DNA of 64,000 bases. Source: Closterium sp. NIES-65. Taxonomy: Eukaryota; Streptophyta; Zygnematophyceae; Desmidiales; Closteriaceae. Numbering within the stretch: the first letter of the stretch is position 1; every line of letters begins with the position of its first letter. Under the pieces are notes generated by a model. The model did not search any database. It was not told the origin of the DNA and was given only the letters and a program-made list of their open reading frames with translations. Shown piece after piece: positions 40,401 through 53,159 of this stretch. A program made the translations under genes and the position numbers. The stretch is from NCBI GenBank assembly GCA_948144175.1, contig CANXME010002313.1, positions 124,001-188,000 of the forward strand, written 5' to 3'.

Positions 40401-43400
40401 CTCGTTCCGAGCGTTTTTCTTGCACCGGGTCACGTGGCTGCGCTTGTCTGGTCCTATTACCAAGCCAGCAAGGGCGTGGGAGGGTTGCAAGCATCATCGG
40501 TTATCGGCGCTCGCGAATGAAGAGCGCCCGCTGTACTTCCTGCACAAGTGCGGCTCGTTCCGCGTTTTGGTGGTGGAAGCGCTCGCTCCGAGGGTTTTTG
40601 TTCCGACGGGTCACGGGGCTGCCCTGTCTGGTCCTATTACCAAGCCAGCAAGGGCGTGGGAGGGTTGTAAGCATCATCGGTGATGGGCGCTCGCGAATGA
40701 AGAGCGCTCGCTGCCCTTCCTGCACATGTTTGACTCCTTCCGTGTTTTGGGGGTGGAAGCGCTCTTCCCGAGCGTTTTTCTTCCGCCGGGTCACATGGTT
40801 GCCCTTCTAGTCCTATTACCAAGCGAGTAAGAGCGTGGAAGAGCTGCAAGCATCATCGGCCATCAGCGCTCGCAAATAAAGAGCGCCTGCTGCACTTCCT
40901 GCACATGTTCGGCTCCTTCCGCGTTTTGGGGGTGGAAGCGCTCGTTCCGAGCGTTTTTCTTCCGCCGGATCACGTGGCTGCGCTTGTTTGGTCCCACTAC
41001 CAAGCCAGCAAGGGCGTGGGAGGGTTGCAAGCATCATCGGTTATGGGCGCTCGCGAATGAAGAGCGGCCGCCGCACTTCCTTCACTTGTTCGGCTCCTTC
41101 CGTGTTTTGGGGGTGGAAGCGCTCGTTCCGATTATTTTGCTTCCGCCGGGTCACGTGGCTACGCTTCTGGTCCTATTACCAAGGACGTGGAAGAGCTGCA
41201 AGCATTATGGGCCATCGGCGTTCGCGAATGAAGAGTGCCCGCTGCACTTCCTCCACAAGTGCGGATCGTTCCGCGTTTTGGTGGTGGAAGCGCTCGTTCC
41301 GAGGGTTTTTCTTCCGCCGGGTCATGGGGCTGCGCTTGTCTGGTCCTATTACCAAGCCAGCAAGGGCGTGGGAGGGTTGCAAGCATCATCGGTCATCGGC
41401 GCTCGCGAATGAAGAGCGCCCGCTGCACTTTCTGCACATGTTCGAGTCCTTCCGTGTTTTGGTGGTGGAAACGCTCGTTCCGAGCGTTTTTCTTCCGCCG
41501 GGTCACATGGCTGCCCTTCTGGTCCTATTATAAGGCCAGCAAGGCCGTGGAAGAGTTGCAAGCATTATCAGCCATCGGCGCTCGCGAATGAAGAGCGCCC
41601 GCTCCACTTCCTGCACAAGTGCGGCTCCTTCCGCGTTTTGGTGGTGGAAGCACTCGTTCTGAGGGTTTTTCTTCCGCCGGGTCACGGGGCTGCGCTTGTC
41701 TGGTCCTATTACCTAGCCAGAAAGGCCGTGGGAGGGTTACAAGCATCATCGGTCATCGGCACTCGCGAATGAAGAGCGCCCGCTGCATTTCCTGCACAAG
41801 TGCGGCTCCTTCCACGTTTCGGGGGTGGAAGCGCTTGTTCCGAGCGGTTTTCTTCCGCAAGGTCACGTGGCTGCGCTTGACTGGTCCTATTACCAAGCCA
41901 GCAAGGGCATGGGAGGGTCTCAATCATCATCGGTCATCGGCGCTCGTGAATGAAGAGCGCCCGCAGCACTTTCTGCACAAGTGCGGCTCCTTCAGCGTTT
42001 TGGTGGTGTAAGCGCTCGTTCCGAGCGTTTTTCTTGCGCCTGGTCACGAGGCTGCCCTTGTCTGGTTCTATACCAAGCCAGCAAGAGCGTGGGAGGGTTG
42101 CAATCATCATCGGTCATCGCCGCTCGCGAATCTAGAGCGCCGGCTGCACTTCGTGCACACGTGCGGCTCCTTCCGCGTTTTGGGGGTGGATGCGCTCGTT
42201 CCGAGCGTTTCTTCCGCCGAGTCATGTGCTTGGGCTTGTTTGGTCCTATTACCAAGCCAGCAAGAGTGTCGTAGGGCTGCAAGCATCATCGGTCATCGGC
42301 GCTCGCGAATGAAGACCGCCCGCTGCACTTCCTGCACATATGCGGCTCCTTCCGCGTTTTAAGGTGGAAGCGCTCGTTTCGAGCAGTTTTCTTCTGCTGG
42401 GTCACGTGGCTGCGCTTGTCTGGTCCTATTACCAAGCCAGCAAGGGCGTGGGAGGGTTGCAATCATCACCGGTGATCGGCGCTCGCGAATGAAGAGCGCC
42501 TGCTACACTTCCTTCACATGTTCGGCTCCTTCTGTGTTTTGGTGGTGGAAGCGCTTGTTCCGAGCGTTTTGCTTCCGCCGGGTCACGTGGCTGCGCTTTT
42601 GGTCCTATTACCAAGCCAGCAAGGGCGTGGAAGAGCTGCAAGCATCATCGGTTATTGGCACTCGCGAATGAAGAGCGCCCGCTGCACTTCCTGCACAAGT
42701 GCGGCTCCTTCCGCGTTTTGGTGGTGAAAGCGCTCGTTCCGAGGAATTTTCTTCCGCCGGGTCATGGGGGTGCGCTTGTCTAGTCCTATTACCAAGCCAG
42801 CAAGGGCGTGGGAGGGTTGCAAGCATCATCGGTCATCGACGCTCGCGAATGAAGAGCGCCCGCTGCACCTCCTGCACAAGTGCGGCCCCTTCAGCGTTTT
42901 GGTGGTGGAAGCGCTCGTTCCGAGCGTTTTTCTTGCGTGGGGTCACGGGGCTGCGCTTGTGCGGTCCTATACCAAGCCAGCAAGGGCGTGGGAGGGTTGC
43001 AATCATCATCGGTCATCGCCGCTCGTGAATGTAGAGCGCCCGCTGCACTTCCTGCACACGTGCGGCTCCTTCCGCGTTTTGGGGGTGGAAGCGCTCGTTC
43101 CGAGCGTTTTTGTTTCGCCGAGTCATGTGGTTGGGCTTATTTGGTCCTATTACATAGCCAGCAAGAGCGTTGTAGGGCTGCAAGAATCATCGGTCATCGG
43201 CGCTCGCGAATGAAGACCGCCCTCTGCACTTCTTGCACATATGCAGCTCCTTTCGCGTTTTGGGGGTGGAAGCGCTCGTTCCAAGCGTTTTTCTTCCGCC
43301 GGGTCACTTGTCTGCGCTTGTCTGGTCCTTTTACCAAGCCCAGAAGGGCGTGGGAGGGTTGCAAGCATCATCCATCATCGCCGCTCGCGAATGAAGAGCG

Positions 43401-44345
43401 CTCGCGGGGTGGAAGCGCTCGTTCCGAGCGCTTTTCTTCCGCCGGGTCACGGGGGTGCACTTGTCTGGTCCTATTACCAAGCGAGCAAAATCGTGAGAGG
43501 GTTGCATGCATCATCGGTCATCGGCGCTCGCAAATGAAGAGCGCCCGTTGCACTTCGTGCACATGTGCGGCTCCTTCCATGTTTTTGGGGGTTCAAGCGC
43601 TTGTTCCGATAGTTTTTCTTCCACCGGGTCACGTGTCTGCGCTTGTCTCATCGTGTTACCAAGCCACCAAGGTCATGGGAGGGTCGCAAACATCATGGGT
43701 CATCAGCGCTTGCGAATGAAGAGCGCCCGCTGCACTTCTTGCACAAGTGCGGCTCCTTCCGCGTTATGGGGGTGGAAGCGCTCGTTCCGAGCGGTTTTTT
43801 TCGGCCGGGTTACATGGCTGCACTTGTCTGGTCCTTTTACCAAGCCAGGAAGGGCGTGGGAGGGTTGCAAGAATCATCGGCCATCGGCGCTCGCGAATGA
43901 AGAGCGCCCGCTTCACTTCCTGCACATGTTCGGCTCCTTCTGTCTCTTGGGGGTGGAAGCGCTCGTTCCGAGCGTTTTTCTTCCACCGGGTCACGTGGCT
44001 GCGCTTCTGGTCCTATTACCAAGCCAGCAGGGGCTTGGAAGAGCTGCAAGCATCATCGGCCATCGGCGCTTGTGAATGAAGAGCGCCCGCTGCACTTCCT
44101 GCACAAGTGCGGATCCTTCTACGTTTTGGTGGTGGAAGCGTCCGTTCCGAGCGTTTTTCTTGCGCCGGGTCACGTGGCTGCGCTCGTCTGGTCCAACTAC
44201 AAAGCCAGCAAAGGCGAGGGAGAGTTGCAAATATCATGCGTCATCGGCGCTCGCGAATGAAGAGCGCTCGCTGCACTTCCTTCACATGTGCGGCTCTAGA
44301 AGCGTTTTGCGGTGGAAGCGCTCGTTCCGAGCGTTTTGGCGGTGA
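37437..44345 (+). repeat. Satellite array 2, ~181-bp unit, about 38 copies
   Basis: Units contain CCTATTACCAAGCCAGCAAG, GAATGAAGAGCGCCCGCTGC and the inverted repeat CGCTCGTTCCGAGCG. The family is that of 3040-5335 in opposite orientation. Copies differ by a few percent; subtypes alternate (for example ACATGTTC versus ACAAGTGC). An approximately 830-bp block at 37590-38420 is repeated at 38420-39250. The last unit is truncated at the 17-bp array. Confidence 0.94.
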
Positions 44346-47300
44346 AAGCTACAGGACCAGTAAAGCTCTTGGACTAGGAAAGCTCCAGGACCAGGCAAGC
44401 TCCTGTACCAGGCAAGCTCTAAGACCAAGCAATCTCCTAGAATTGGCAAGCTCCTGGACTAGGCATGCTCCTTGAACAAGCAAGCTCCTGGACCAGGCAA
44501 GCTCCTAAACCAGGCAAGCTCCTGGACCAGGCAAGCCCCTAGACAAGCCAAGCTCCTGGACCAGGCAAGCTCCTATACCAGGCAAGCTCCTGGACCGGGC
44601 AAGGTCGTGGACCAGGGCACGCTCCTGGACCAAGCAATCTCCTGGACCAGGCAAGCTCCTGGACCAGGCAAGCTCCTCGACCAGGCAAGCTCCTCGACCA
44701 GGCAAGCTCCAAGACCACGCATGCTCCTGGACCAGGAAAGCTCCTGGACAAGGCAAGCTCCTTGAACAGGCAAGCTCCTTCACCAGGCAAGCTCCTAGAC
44801 TAGGCACGCTCTTGGACCAGGCTCGTTCTTGGACCAGGCAAGCTCTTGGACCTGGCAAGCTCCTAGACCAGGCAAACTCCTGGACCAAGCAAGCTCCTTG
44901 ACCAGGCAAGCTCCTGGACCAGGCAAGCTCCTGGACCATGCAAGCTCTTGGACCAGACAAGCTCTCGTACCAGGCAAGCTCTTGGACCAGTCAAGCTCCT
45001 GGACGAGGCAAGCTCCTGGACCAGGCAAGCTCCTGGACCACGCATGCTCCTGGACCAGGCAAACTCCTGGACACGGAAAGCTCCCGGACTTGGCAAGCTC
45101 CTGGACCAGGCACGATCCTGGACCAGGCACACTCCTGGACCAGGCACGCTCCTGGACCAGGCCAGCTCCTGGACGTAGCAAGCTCCTAGACCAGGCAAGC
45201 TCCTGGACCAGGCAAGCTCTTGGACCAGGCATGCTCCTGGACCAGGCAAGCTCTTGGACGAGGCAATCTCCTGGACCATGCAAGCTCCTGGACTGGGCAA
45301 TCTCTTGGACTAGGAACGCTCCTAGACAAGGTAAGATCCTGGACCACGCAAGATCCTAGACCACGCAAGATCCTGGACCAGGCATGCTCCTGGACCATGC
45401 AAGCTCCTTCACTAGGCAAGCTTCTGGACCAGGCAAGCTGCTGGAACAGGCAAGCTCCTAGACCAGGCAAGCTCTTGGACCAGGCAAGCTCCTGGACCAA
45501 GCAAGCTCCTGGTCCAGGCAAGCTCCTGGACCAGGCATGCTCCTAGTCCAAGCATGCTCCTCGTTACGAGCCTTTTTCTTCCACCGAGTCATGTGGCTGC
45601 GCTTATGGTCCTATTACCAAGCCAGCAGGACGTGGAAGAGCTGCAAGCATCATCAGCCATCGGCGCTTGTGAATGAAGAGCGCCCGCTGCACTTCCTGCA
45701 CAAGTGCGGATCCTTCCGCGTTTGGGGGGGTGGAAGCGCCCGTTCCGAGCGTTTTTCTTGCGCCGGGTCACGTGGCTGCTCCTGGACTAGGCATGCTCCT
45801 GGAACAGGCAAGCTCCTGGACCACGCAAGCTCCTAGACCAGGCAAGCTCCTAGACCAGGCAAACTCCAGGACCAGCCAAGCTCCTGGACCAGGCAAGCTT
45901 CTAGACCAGGCAAGCTCCTGGACTAGGCAAGCTTGTGGACCAGGGCACGCTCCTGGACCACGCAAGCTCCTGGACCAGGCAAGCTCCTGGACCAGGCAAG
46001 CTCCTGGACCAAGCAGCTCCTGGACCAGGCAAGCTCCTAGACCAAGCAAGCTCTTGAACAAGGCAAGCTCTTGGACCAGGCAAGCTCCTGAACCAGGCAA
46101 GCTCCTATACCAGGCAAGCTCTTAAACCAGGAAAGCTCCTGGACCACGCAAGCTCCTGTACCTGGCAAGCTCTTGGACCAAGCAATCTCTTGGACATGGC
46201 AAGCTCCTGGACTAGGAATGCTCCTGGAATAGGCAAGCTCTTAAACCAGGCAAGCTCTCGGACCACGTAAGCTCCCAGACCAGGCAAGCTCCTGGACCAG
46301 GCAAGCTCCTAGACCAGCCAAGCTTCTGGACCAGGCAAGCTCCTGGACCACGCAAGCTCCTGGACCGGGCAAGCTTGTGGACCACGGCACGCTCCTAGAC
46401 AAGGCAAGCTCCTGGACCAGGCAAGCTCCTGGTCCAAGCAAATCTTGGACCAGGCAAGCTCCTAGACCAGGCAAGCTCATCGACCAGGCAAGCTCTTGGA
46501 CAAGGCAAGCCCTAGAACCGGGCAAGCTCTTGGACCAGGCAAGCTCTTGGACCAGGCAAGCTCCTGGACCAGGCAAGCTCCTAGACCAGGCACACTCTTG
46601 GACCAGGCACGCTCCTGGACTAGGCATGCTCCTGGACCAGGCAAGCTACTTCACCAGGCAAGCTCCTGGACCAGTCAAGCTGCTGTACCAGGCAAGCTTA
46701 TAAACCAGGCATGCTCTTGGACCAGGCAAGCTCTTGAACAGGCAAGCTCCTGGACGAGGCAAGCTCCTAGACCAGGCAAGCTCCTGGACCAGGCACGCTC
46801 CTGGACCAGGCAAGCTCTTGGACGAGGCAAGCTCCTAGACCAGGCAAGCTCGTGGACGAGGGCACACTCCTGGACCAGGCAAGCTCCTGAACTAGGCAAG
46901 CTCCTGGACCAGGCAAGCTCCTGGACCAGGCAAGCTCTTTGACCAGGCAAGCTCTTGGACCATGCAAGCTCCTAGACCTGGCAAGCTCCTACACCAGGCA
47001 AGCTCTTGGACGAGGCAAGCTCTTGGACCAGGCACACTCCTGGGCCAGGCACGCTCCTGGACCTGGCAAGCTCCTGGACCAGGCAAGCTCCTTCACCAGG
47101 AAACCTCCTGGACCAGGAAAGCTGCTATACCACGCAACCTCCTGGACGAGGCAAGCTTCTGGACCAGGCAAGCTCCTGGACGAGGCAAGCTCTAGGACCA
47201 TGCAAGCTCCTGGACCAGGCATGCTCCTGGACCAGGAACACTCCTGGACCAGGCAAGCTCCTGGACCAGGCAAGCTCCTAGACCAGCCAAGCTCTTAGAC

Positions 47301-50270
47301 CAGGCATACTCTTGGACCATGGAAGCTCTTTTGCCCAGGCAAGCTCCTGGACCAGGCAAGCTCTTGGACCGGGCAAGCTCTTAGACGAGGCAAGGTCCTG
47401 GACGAGGCAAGGTCCTAGACCAGGCAAGGTCCTGGACCAGGCAAGCTCTTGGACCAGGCAGGCTCTTGGACCAGGCAAGCTCTTGGACCATGCAAGCTGT
47501 TGGACCAGGCAAACTTCTGAACTAGGCAAGCTCCTGGACCAGGCAAGCTCCTGGACCAGGCAAGCTCAAGGACCAAGCAAGCTCCTGGACTAAGCAAGCT
47601 CCTTCACCAGGCAAGCTCCTGGACCTGGCAAGCTCCTAGACCAGGCAAGCTCCAGGACCAGGCAAGCTCTTGGACCAGGCATGCTCGTGGACCAGGCAAG
47701 CTCTTGGACCAGGCAAGCTCGTGGACCAGGCAAGCTCCTGGACAAGGCAATCTCCTAGACTAGGCACGCTCCTAGACCAGGCAAGATCCTGGACCAGGCA
47801 AGTTCATGGACCAGGCAAGATCCCGGACCAGGCACGCTCCTGGACCAGGCAAGATCCTGGACCTTCAAAGCGCCTGGACCAGGCAAGCTCTTGGACCAGG
47901 CAAGCTCTTGGACCAGGCAAGCTCTTTGACCAGGCAAGCTCTTGCACTAGGCAAGCTCGTAACAAGGCAAGCTCGTGGACCAGGCAATGTCCTGGACCAC
48001 ACAAGCACCTAGACTAGGCAAGTTCAAGGACCAGGCAAGCTCTTTGACCAGGCAAGCTCTTGGACAGGGCAAGCTCTTGGACCAGGCACGCTCCTGGACC
48101 AAGCAAGCTCCTGGACCAGGCACACTCCTGGACCAGGCACGCTCGTGAACAAGGCAAGCTCTTAGACCAGGCAAGCTCCTGGACCAGGCAAGGTCCTGGA
48201 CCAGGCAAGGTCCTGGACCAGGTAAGGTCCTGGACCAGGCAAGGTCCCCGACCAAGAATGCTCCTGGACCACGCAAGCTCGTGGACCTGACAAGCTCCTC
48301 GACCACGGTAGCCCTTGGACCAGGCAAGCTCTTGGACCAAGCAAGCTTCTGGACAGGGCAAGCTCTTTGACGAGGCAAGCTCTTGGACTAGGCAAGCTCC
48401 GAGCCACGCAAGCTCTTGGACCAAGCAAGGTCCTGGACCAGGCAAACTCTTGGACTAGGCAAGCTCCAGGACCAGGCATGCTCTTGAACCAGGCAGGCTC
48501 TGGATCAAGCAAGCTTCTGGACCAGGCACAAGCCTGCACCGGGCACGCTCGTGCCAAGAGCTTGTTCATAGTCCAAGAGCTTGCCTGGTCCAGGAGCTTG
48601 CCTGGTCCAGGAGCTTGCCTGGTCCAGAAGCTTGCCTGGTCCTGGACAAGGCAAGCTCCTTCCCCAGGCAAGCTGCTGGACAAGGCAAGCTGCTGGACCA
48701 GGCAAGCTCCTGGACCAGGCAAGCTCCTTGACCAGGCATGCTCCTGGACTAGGCAAGCTCCTGGACCAGGCAAGCTTCTTGATCAGGCAAGCTCTTAGAC
48801 CAGGCACGCTCCTGGACCAGGCAAGCTCTTGGACCAGGCAAGCTCCACGACCAGGCAAGCTCTTGTACCAAGAAAGCTCCTGGACCGGTCAAGCTCCTTG
48901 ACAAGGCAAGCTCTTGGACCAGGCATGCTCCTGGAACAGGCATGCTCCTAGAACAGGCATGCTCCTGGAATAGGCCAGCTCCAGGACCAACCAAGCTCCT
49001 GGACCTGGCAAGCTCGTGGACCAGGCATGCTCCTGGAACAGGCAAGCTCCAGGACCAGGCACGCTCGTGGACCAGGCACGCTCCTGGACCAGGCAAGCTT
49101 GTGGACTTGGCAAGCTCCCAGACCATGCAAGCTCCTGAACCAGGCAAGCTCCTTGACCAGGCAAGCTGGTGGACCAGGCAAGCTCCTAGACAAGGCAAGC
49201 TCCTTGACTAGGCAAGCTCCTGAACCAGGAAAGCTTCTAGACCAGGTAAGCTCTTGGACCAGGCACGTTCGTGGACCAGGCAAGCTCTTAGACCAGGCAA
49301 GCTCCTGGATCAGGCAAGCTCTTGGACCAGGCAAGCTTTTGGACCAGGATCGCTCCTGGATCAGGCAAGCTCCTGGACCAAGCAAGCTCCTAGACCAGGA
49401 AAGCTCCGCGACCGGGCACGCTCCTGGAAGAGGCAAGCTCCTCGACCAGGCACGCTCCTGAATTAGGCATAATCCAGGACCAGGCGAGCTCGTGGACCAG
49501 GCAAGCTCCTGGACCAGGCAAGCTCCTGGACCAGGCAAGCTCCTAGACCAGTCAAGCTCCTGGACCAGGCAAGCTCTTGGACTAGGCAAGATCCTGGACC
49601 AGGCAAGCTCTTGGACCAGGCAAGCTTTTGGACCAGGAAAGCTCCTAGACCAAGCAAGCTCCTGGACCAAGCAAGCTCCTGGACCAACCAAGCTCCTAGA
49701 CTTGGCAAGCTCTAGGACCAGGCACGCTCCTGGAGAAGGCAAGCTCCTGGACCGGGCCCGCTCCTGGACCTGGCACGCTACGGGACCAGGCTCGCTCCTG
49801 GACCTGGCAAGCTCCTGGACCAGGCAAGCTCCTTTTCGTGGCAAGCTTCTGGACCAGGCAAGCTCCTGGATCAGGCAAGCTCCAAGACCAGGCAAGCTGC
49901 TCGACTAGACAAGCTCCTAGACCAGGCAAGCTCCTGAACCAGGAAAGCTCCTGGACCAAGCAAGCTCTTGGACCAGGCAAGCTCCTGGACCAGGCAAGCT
50001 CTAGGACCAGGAAAGCTCCTGGACTTGGCAAGATCCTCGACCAGCCAAGTTCCTGGACCAGGCAAGCTCCTTGACCAGGCAAGCTCTTGGACCAGGACAG
50101 CTCCTGGACCAGGCAAGCTCCTGGACCAGGCAAGCACTTGGACCAGGCAAGCTCCTGGACCAGGCAAGCTCCTGGACCAGGCAAGCACTAGGACCACGCA
50201 AGCTCCTGCATCAGGAAGGCTCCAGGACAAGGCAAGCTCTTGGACCAGGCATTCTCTTGGACCAGGCAAG
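44346..50270. repeat. 17-bp minisatellite array, about 330 copies
   Basis: Consensus CTCCTGGACCAGGCAAG with CTCTTGGACC and CACGCTCC variants. The core CCTGGACCAGG is self-complementary around its central A. It is interrupted at 45560-45778 by a satellite unit and at 48550-48645 by a reversed stretch. Many 60-300-codon open frames on both strands encode 17-residue repeats and are artefacts. Confidence 0.94.
45560..45778 (+). repeat. Isolated 181-bp satellite unit inside the 17-bp array
   Basis: One unit plus about 40 bp, closest by eye to the last units of array 2 near 43990-44180 (shared GTGCGGATCCTTC and CTTGCGCCGGGTCACGTGG). Minisatellite resumes on both sides. Confidence 0.88.
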
Positions 50271-51148
50271 TGTTAGAGACTAAGGACGGAGTCTACGAAG
50301 ATTAGGTGCCTAAAATTCTCAAAATCGTTGGCTTAGAATTCTGGACAGAAAAGTCGCCCTCACAAGAAACGTCGTCGACGGAATGTTCACTGTCAAAACT
50401 TCATAAACCTCAGATATGTTGTAGCCCTAAACCGTGGCTACATTTCTCAATTTGATTCGTATCCAAAGGTGAAGTATTTCTCGACGTATCAATTTCGGCG
50501 CACAGGGGGGTATGCTGCCATAGAATCTTAACTCAATCACAAGAGTCTCACACAAGTTAACAATTACTACACAAGAGAGTTAGAGTATCACTAAACCAGG
50601 TGGGATGGGATGAGGAGGACGAGAGGGAAGGTCCCAAGAGAGTCCCCAACCAAGGAAACCCCATGCCACACAATTCCCTTCTCCATAGGCAACCCAACTT
50701 TGACCTTTGTCACTATCCCAACCTCCACAATCCACCTCAACCCAACTTGGCCACACTTGCCAACCTGGTTTGGTTTCTCCCAACCACTTGGCAGCAACTA
50801 CAGTAGAAAAGACGAATTTCCCAACCCCCAAAAGTCTGTACCCCATATGGAGTCAACCCCACAACTTCCCATAGTCACCACAACCAAATATCAAAAGCAT
50901 ACGAACTTCCAACGTTTGTAACTTTCTTGTTCGTGCTCCGATTGAAGCGATACTTGGTTCGTCGGAAAGCTCTTGAGCAGAGGAGTCACTTCAGATATCT
51001 GCTCAAGCCAAATAACATTCACACACACTCAGAAAATTCAAACCGCACAAAACACAAATTCTTGCACACGCTCACAGCATGCATGCAACGCACGAACATA
51101 TGATGGGAGGCAGACAGACGTGAATGCAGATGATAGCATCACATAACA
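50271..51148 (-). repeat. Solo LTR of the copia E family (878 bp)
   Basis: Begins TGTTAGAGAC and ends ACATAACA, so the termini are inverted (TGTTA/TAACA). It is flanked by its own target duplication GCAAG (50266-50270 and 51149-51153) inside the 17-bp array. Near-identical to 56215-57092. No internal element sequence adjoins it on the left, so it is a solo LTR. Confidence 0.85.
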
Positions 51149-51338
51149 GCAAGATCCTAGACCAGGCAAGATCCTGGACCAGGCATGCTCCTGGACCAGG
51201 CAAGCTCATGGACTAGGCAAGCTCTTGGACCAGGCTAGCTGTTGGACCAGGCAATCTCTTGGACCAGGCAATTGCGGAGATAACTACTACAACGGGAGCT
51301 AGACTACGGGCTAGGCACGGGTGATCGTGTGATATCTG
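51149..51338. repeat. Duplicated flank: 17-bp units plus first ~65 bp of the copia G LTR
   Basis: Matches 57093-57283 with a few changes, then switches abruptly at about 51339 into the RT of copia E. It marks a duplication or recombination junction. Confidence 0.8.
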
Positions 51339-52434
51339 CGTGGTACCATGCACAAGGAGCCTGCTTCAGGCCATAGATGGCCTTCTTCAGCCTGCACACC
51401 CTGCCGCTCCCATCATCCAAACGCTCAGGCTCTAACATGTACAGCTCCTCCAGAATGATCCCATTGAGGAAGGCGGTGGTAATGTCCATCTGCTTCACCC
51501 GCCATCCACGGTTTGTTGCCATTGCCAGTGACACTTTCAATGTTGTGCCTTTCCCCACAGGAGCAAAGATCTCGTCGTAATCCTTCCGCTTTGTCTGCTG
51601 AAACCCCTGAGCCACAAGCCTTAACTTGTAGCGGGTCAGCTCCCCATTAGGTCCGTACTTGTGCCTGAAAATCAGCTCGGAAGAAATTGCCTTCTTCCCA
51701 GGTGGCAGCTCACACAGCTCCCACGTCTCATTCTCCAGCAGAGAGTCATACTCCTCCTTCACACTCTGCTTCCATTTTTCAGCATCCGGCCCGCTCAATG
51801 CTTCAGCTAGCGTCTTGGGCTCAGGAACGGTTGCCCAGTAGCAGTGTGCTATCTCATCCTCATCACACTGCTCAGCCACACTCCCAGCCCTTACCACCTT
51901 TGGCTTGCCAAAGCTCGGATAGGTCAGCCGGTTAGGAGGGCGCACATCCCTCCTAGGACGGTCAGCCGGACGTGCGGCACCTTGTGGAGCACCTTGCTGC
52001 TGCTGCTACTGCTGCGGCTGTTGCTCCTCCACCTCAGGTTCTCCCCCATCATCAGTCACCCCAGAAATCTCCTCCTCTGAGACAGTGACCTGCACTTGCC
52101 TCGAAGGCCGGTGCAGCTCATCAGCCTCAATGATCAGCGGTGTAGTAGGAAGCTTCTGCTGCTGCTGCTTCCACTCCTTATAGTACAAGGATTCAAGGAA
52201 CTTCACATCCCTTGACACAGTCAGCTGCTGGCTGGTCAAGTCCCAAATCAGCCAGCCCTTGTGATCCTTAGCAAGCCCCAAGTGCACACCCCATCTCCCA
52301 GAAGCCTCCAACTTTCCCCTCTTCTCCTTAGGCACATGAAACACCACCATGCACCCAAAGGCTCTCAGCATGTTCACTGCTGGTGCACTCCTATACCACT
52401 TGGTGTAGGGGACCCACTGCTTGTCCCCCACAGT
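51339..52434 (-). pseudogene. Copia E integrase tail and truncated reverse transcriptase
   Basis: 52006-52431 carries the region after the integrase core (WYRSAPAVNMLRAFGC, WGVHLGLAKDHKGW). 51304-51945 carries the RT start with FRHKYGPNGELTRYKLRLVA, FAPVGKGTTLKVSLA, FLNGIILEELYM and YGLKQAPCAWYH. The frame then runs into non-element sequence. YVDD and all of RNase H are absent. Confidence 0.85.
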
Positions 52435-52695
52435 TGTCGAGAATAGTTGAACGAGGATGAGTTAAGTTTGACTAGGGCCTAGGCTTAGTAGCCTAGGCCC
52501 GAGATTGGATGTCGAGTAGTTCTTGCCTAGGGTGAGGTTCGAGTGAGTTGAGAAGAGAAGTTGGGAAGAATGATGGTTTCACTACAGGTTTCAAAGAACA
52601 TATAGCAAAGGAAACAAATAAGGTGCACCACCAAACTAAGTTTAAATAACTACACTAACTACAGCTACAGGCAGTTACAAATATAAGTTCTGACA
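52435..52695 (-). repeat. 3' LTR of element D (261 bp)
   Basis: Contains the GGGCCTAGGC hairpin and GGTGCACCACC motif seen in element C. Confidence 0.9.
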
Positions 52696-53159
52696 CTCCC
52701 CCATAGCTGCCTGTAGCAGGAGTGTGTGCAGAATACAACCTGCAGGTGTACACATGCAAAACAATAACAAACAAGCAACAGCAGGAACTGCAGGCGGGCT
52801 GACACTAACTGGTCACCCCCTCCATCTCCTCACCCTCATCCTTCCCCTCCCCCACACTCCTGCAGGAGCAGCAGAGAAGGGGGGAAGAGAGGAGAGGTGG
52901 AGGGACGGCTGTTGGTTGCCTCACACCCGCCACCCCGGTGCCACTCCCCCTGCTCCCCCACACCCTCACAGCCTCCCCCCCAGTGGCAGCTGCAGCAGTG
53001 GGTACGAAAGGAGGAGGAGGGGAAGAGAAGGAGACGACCCAACACTCCAACACCCGCCACCCCCATACCCTCCTCCCCACGGCTGCAGGGAGACAAAGGA
53101 GGAGGGGGTGGGCGGGAAGAAAGCCGCAGAGCGGCTAAACTGTGTCGGCGCTGATAGGT

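Noticed and set aside
37151-44475. Arginine/serine-rich 60-280-codon frames in the satellite
   Set aside because: Same peptide fragments recur in every unit and on both strands; satellite artefacts.
3040-50270. CRISPR array
   Set aside because: Repeats are directly tandem without unique spacers, and the genome is eukaryotic with introns and copia elements.
44472-50283. Many 60-315-codon frames with 17-residue repeats on both strands
   Set aside because: A 17-bp unit gives a 17-codon repeat in every frame; start codons are part of variant units.
50580-50921. Small frames repeated at 50580 and 56524
   Set aside because: They lie in the two copies of the copia E LTR, so they are non-coding repeat sequence.
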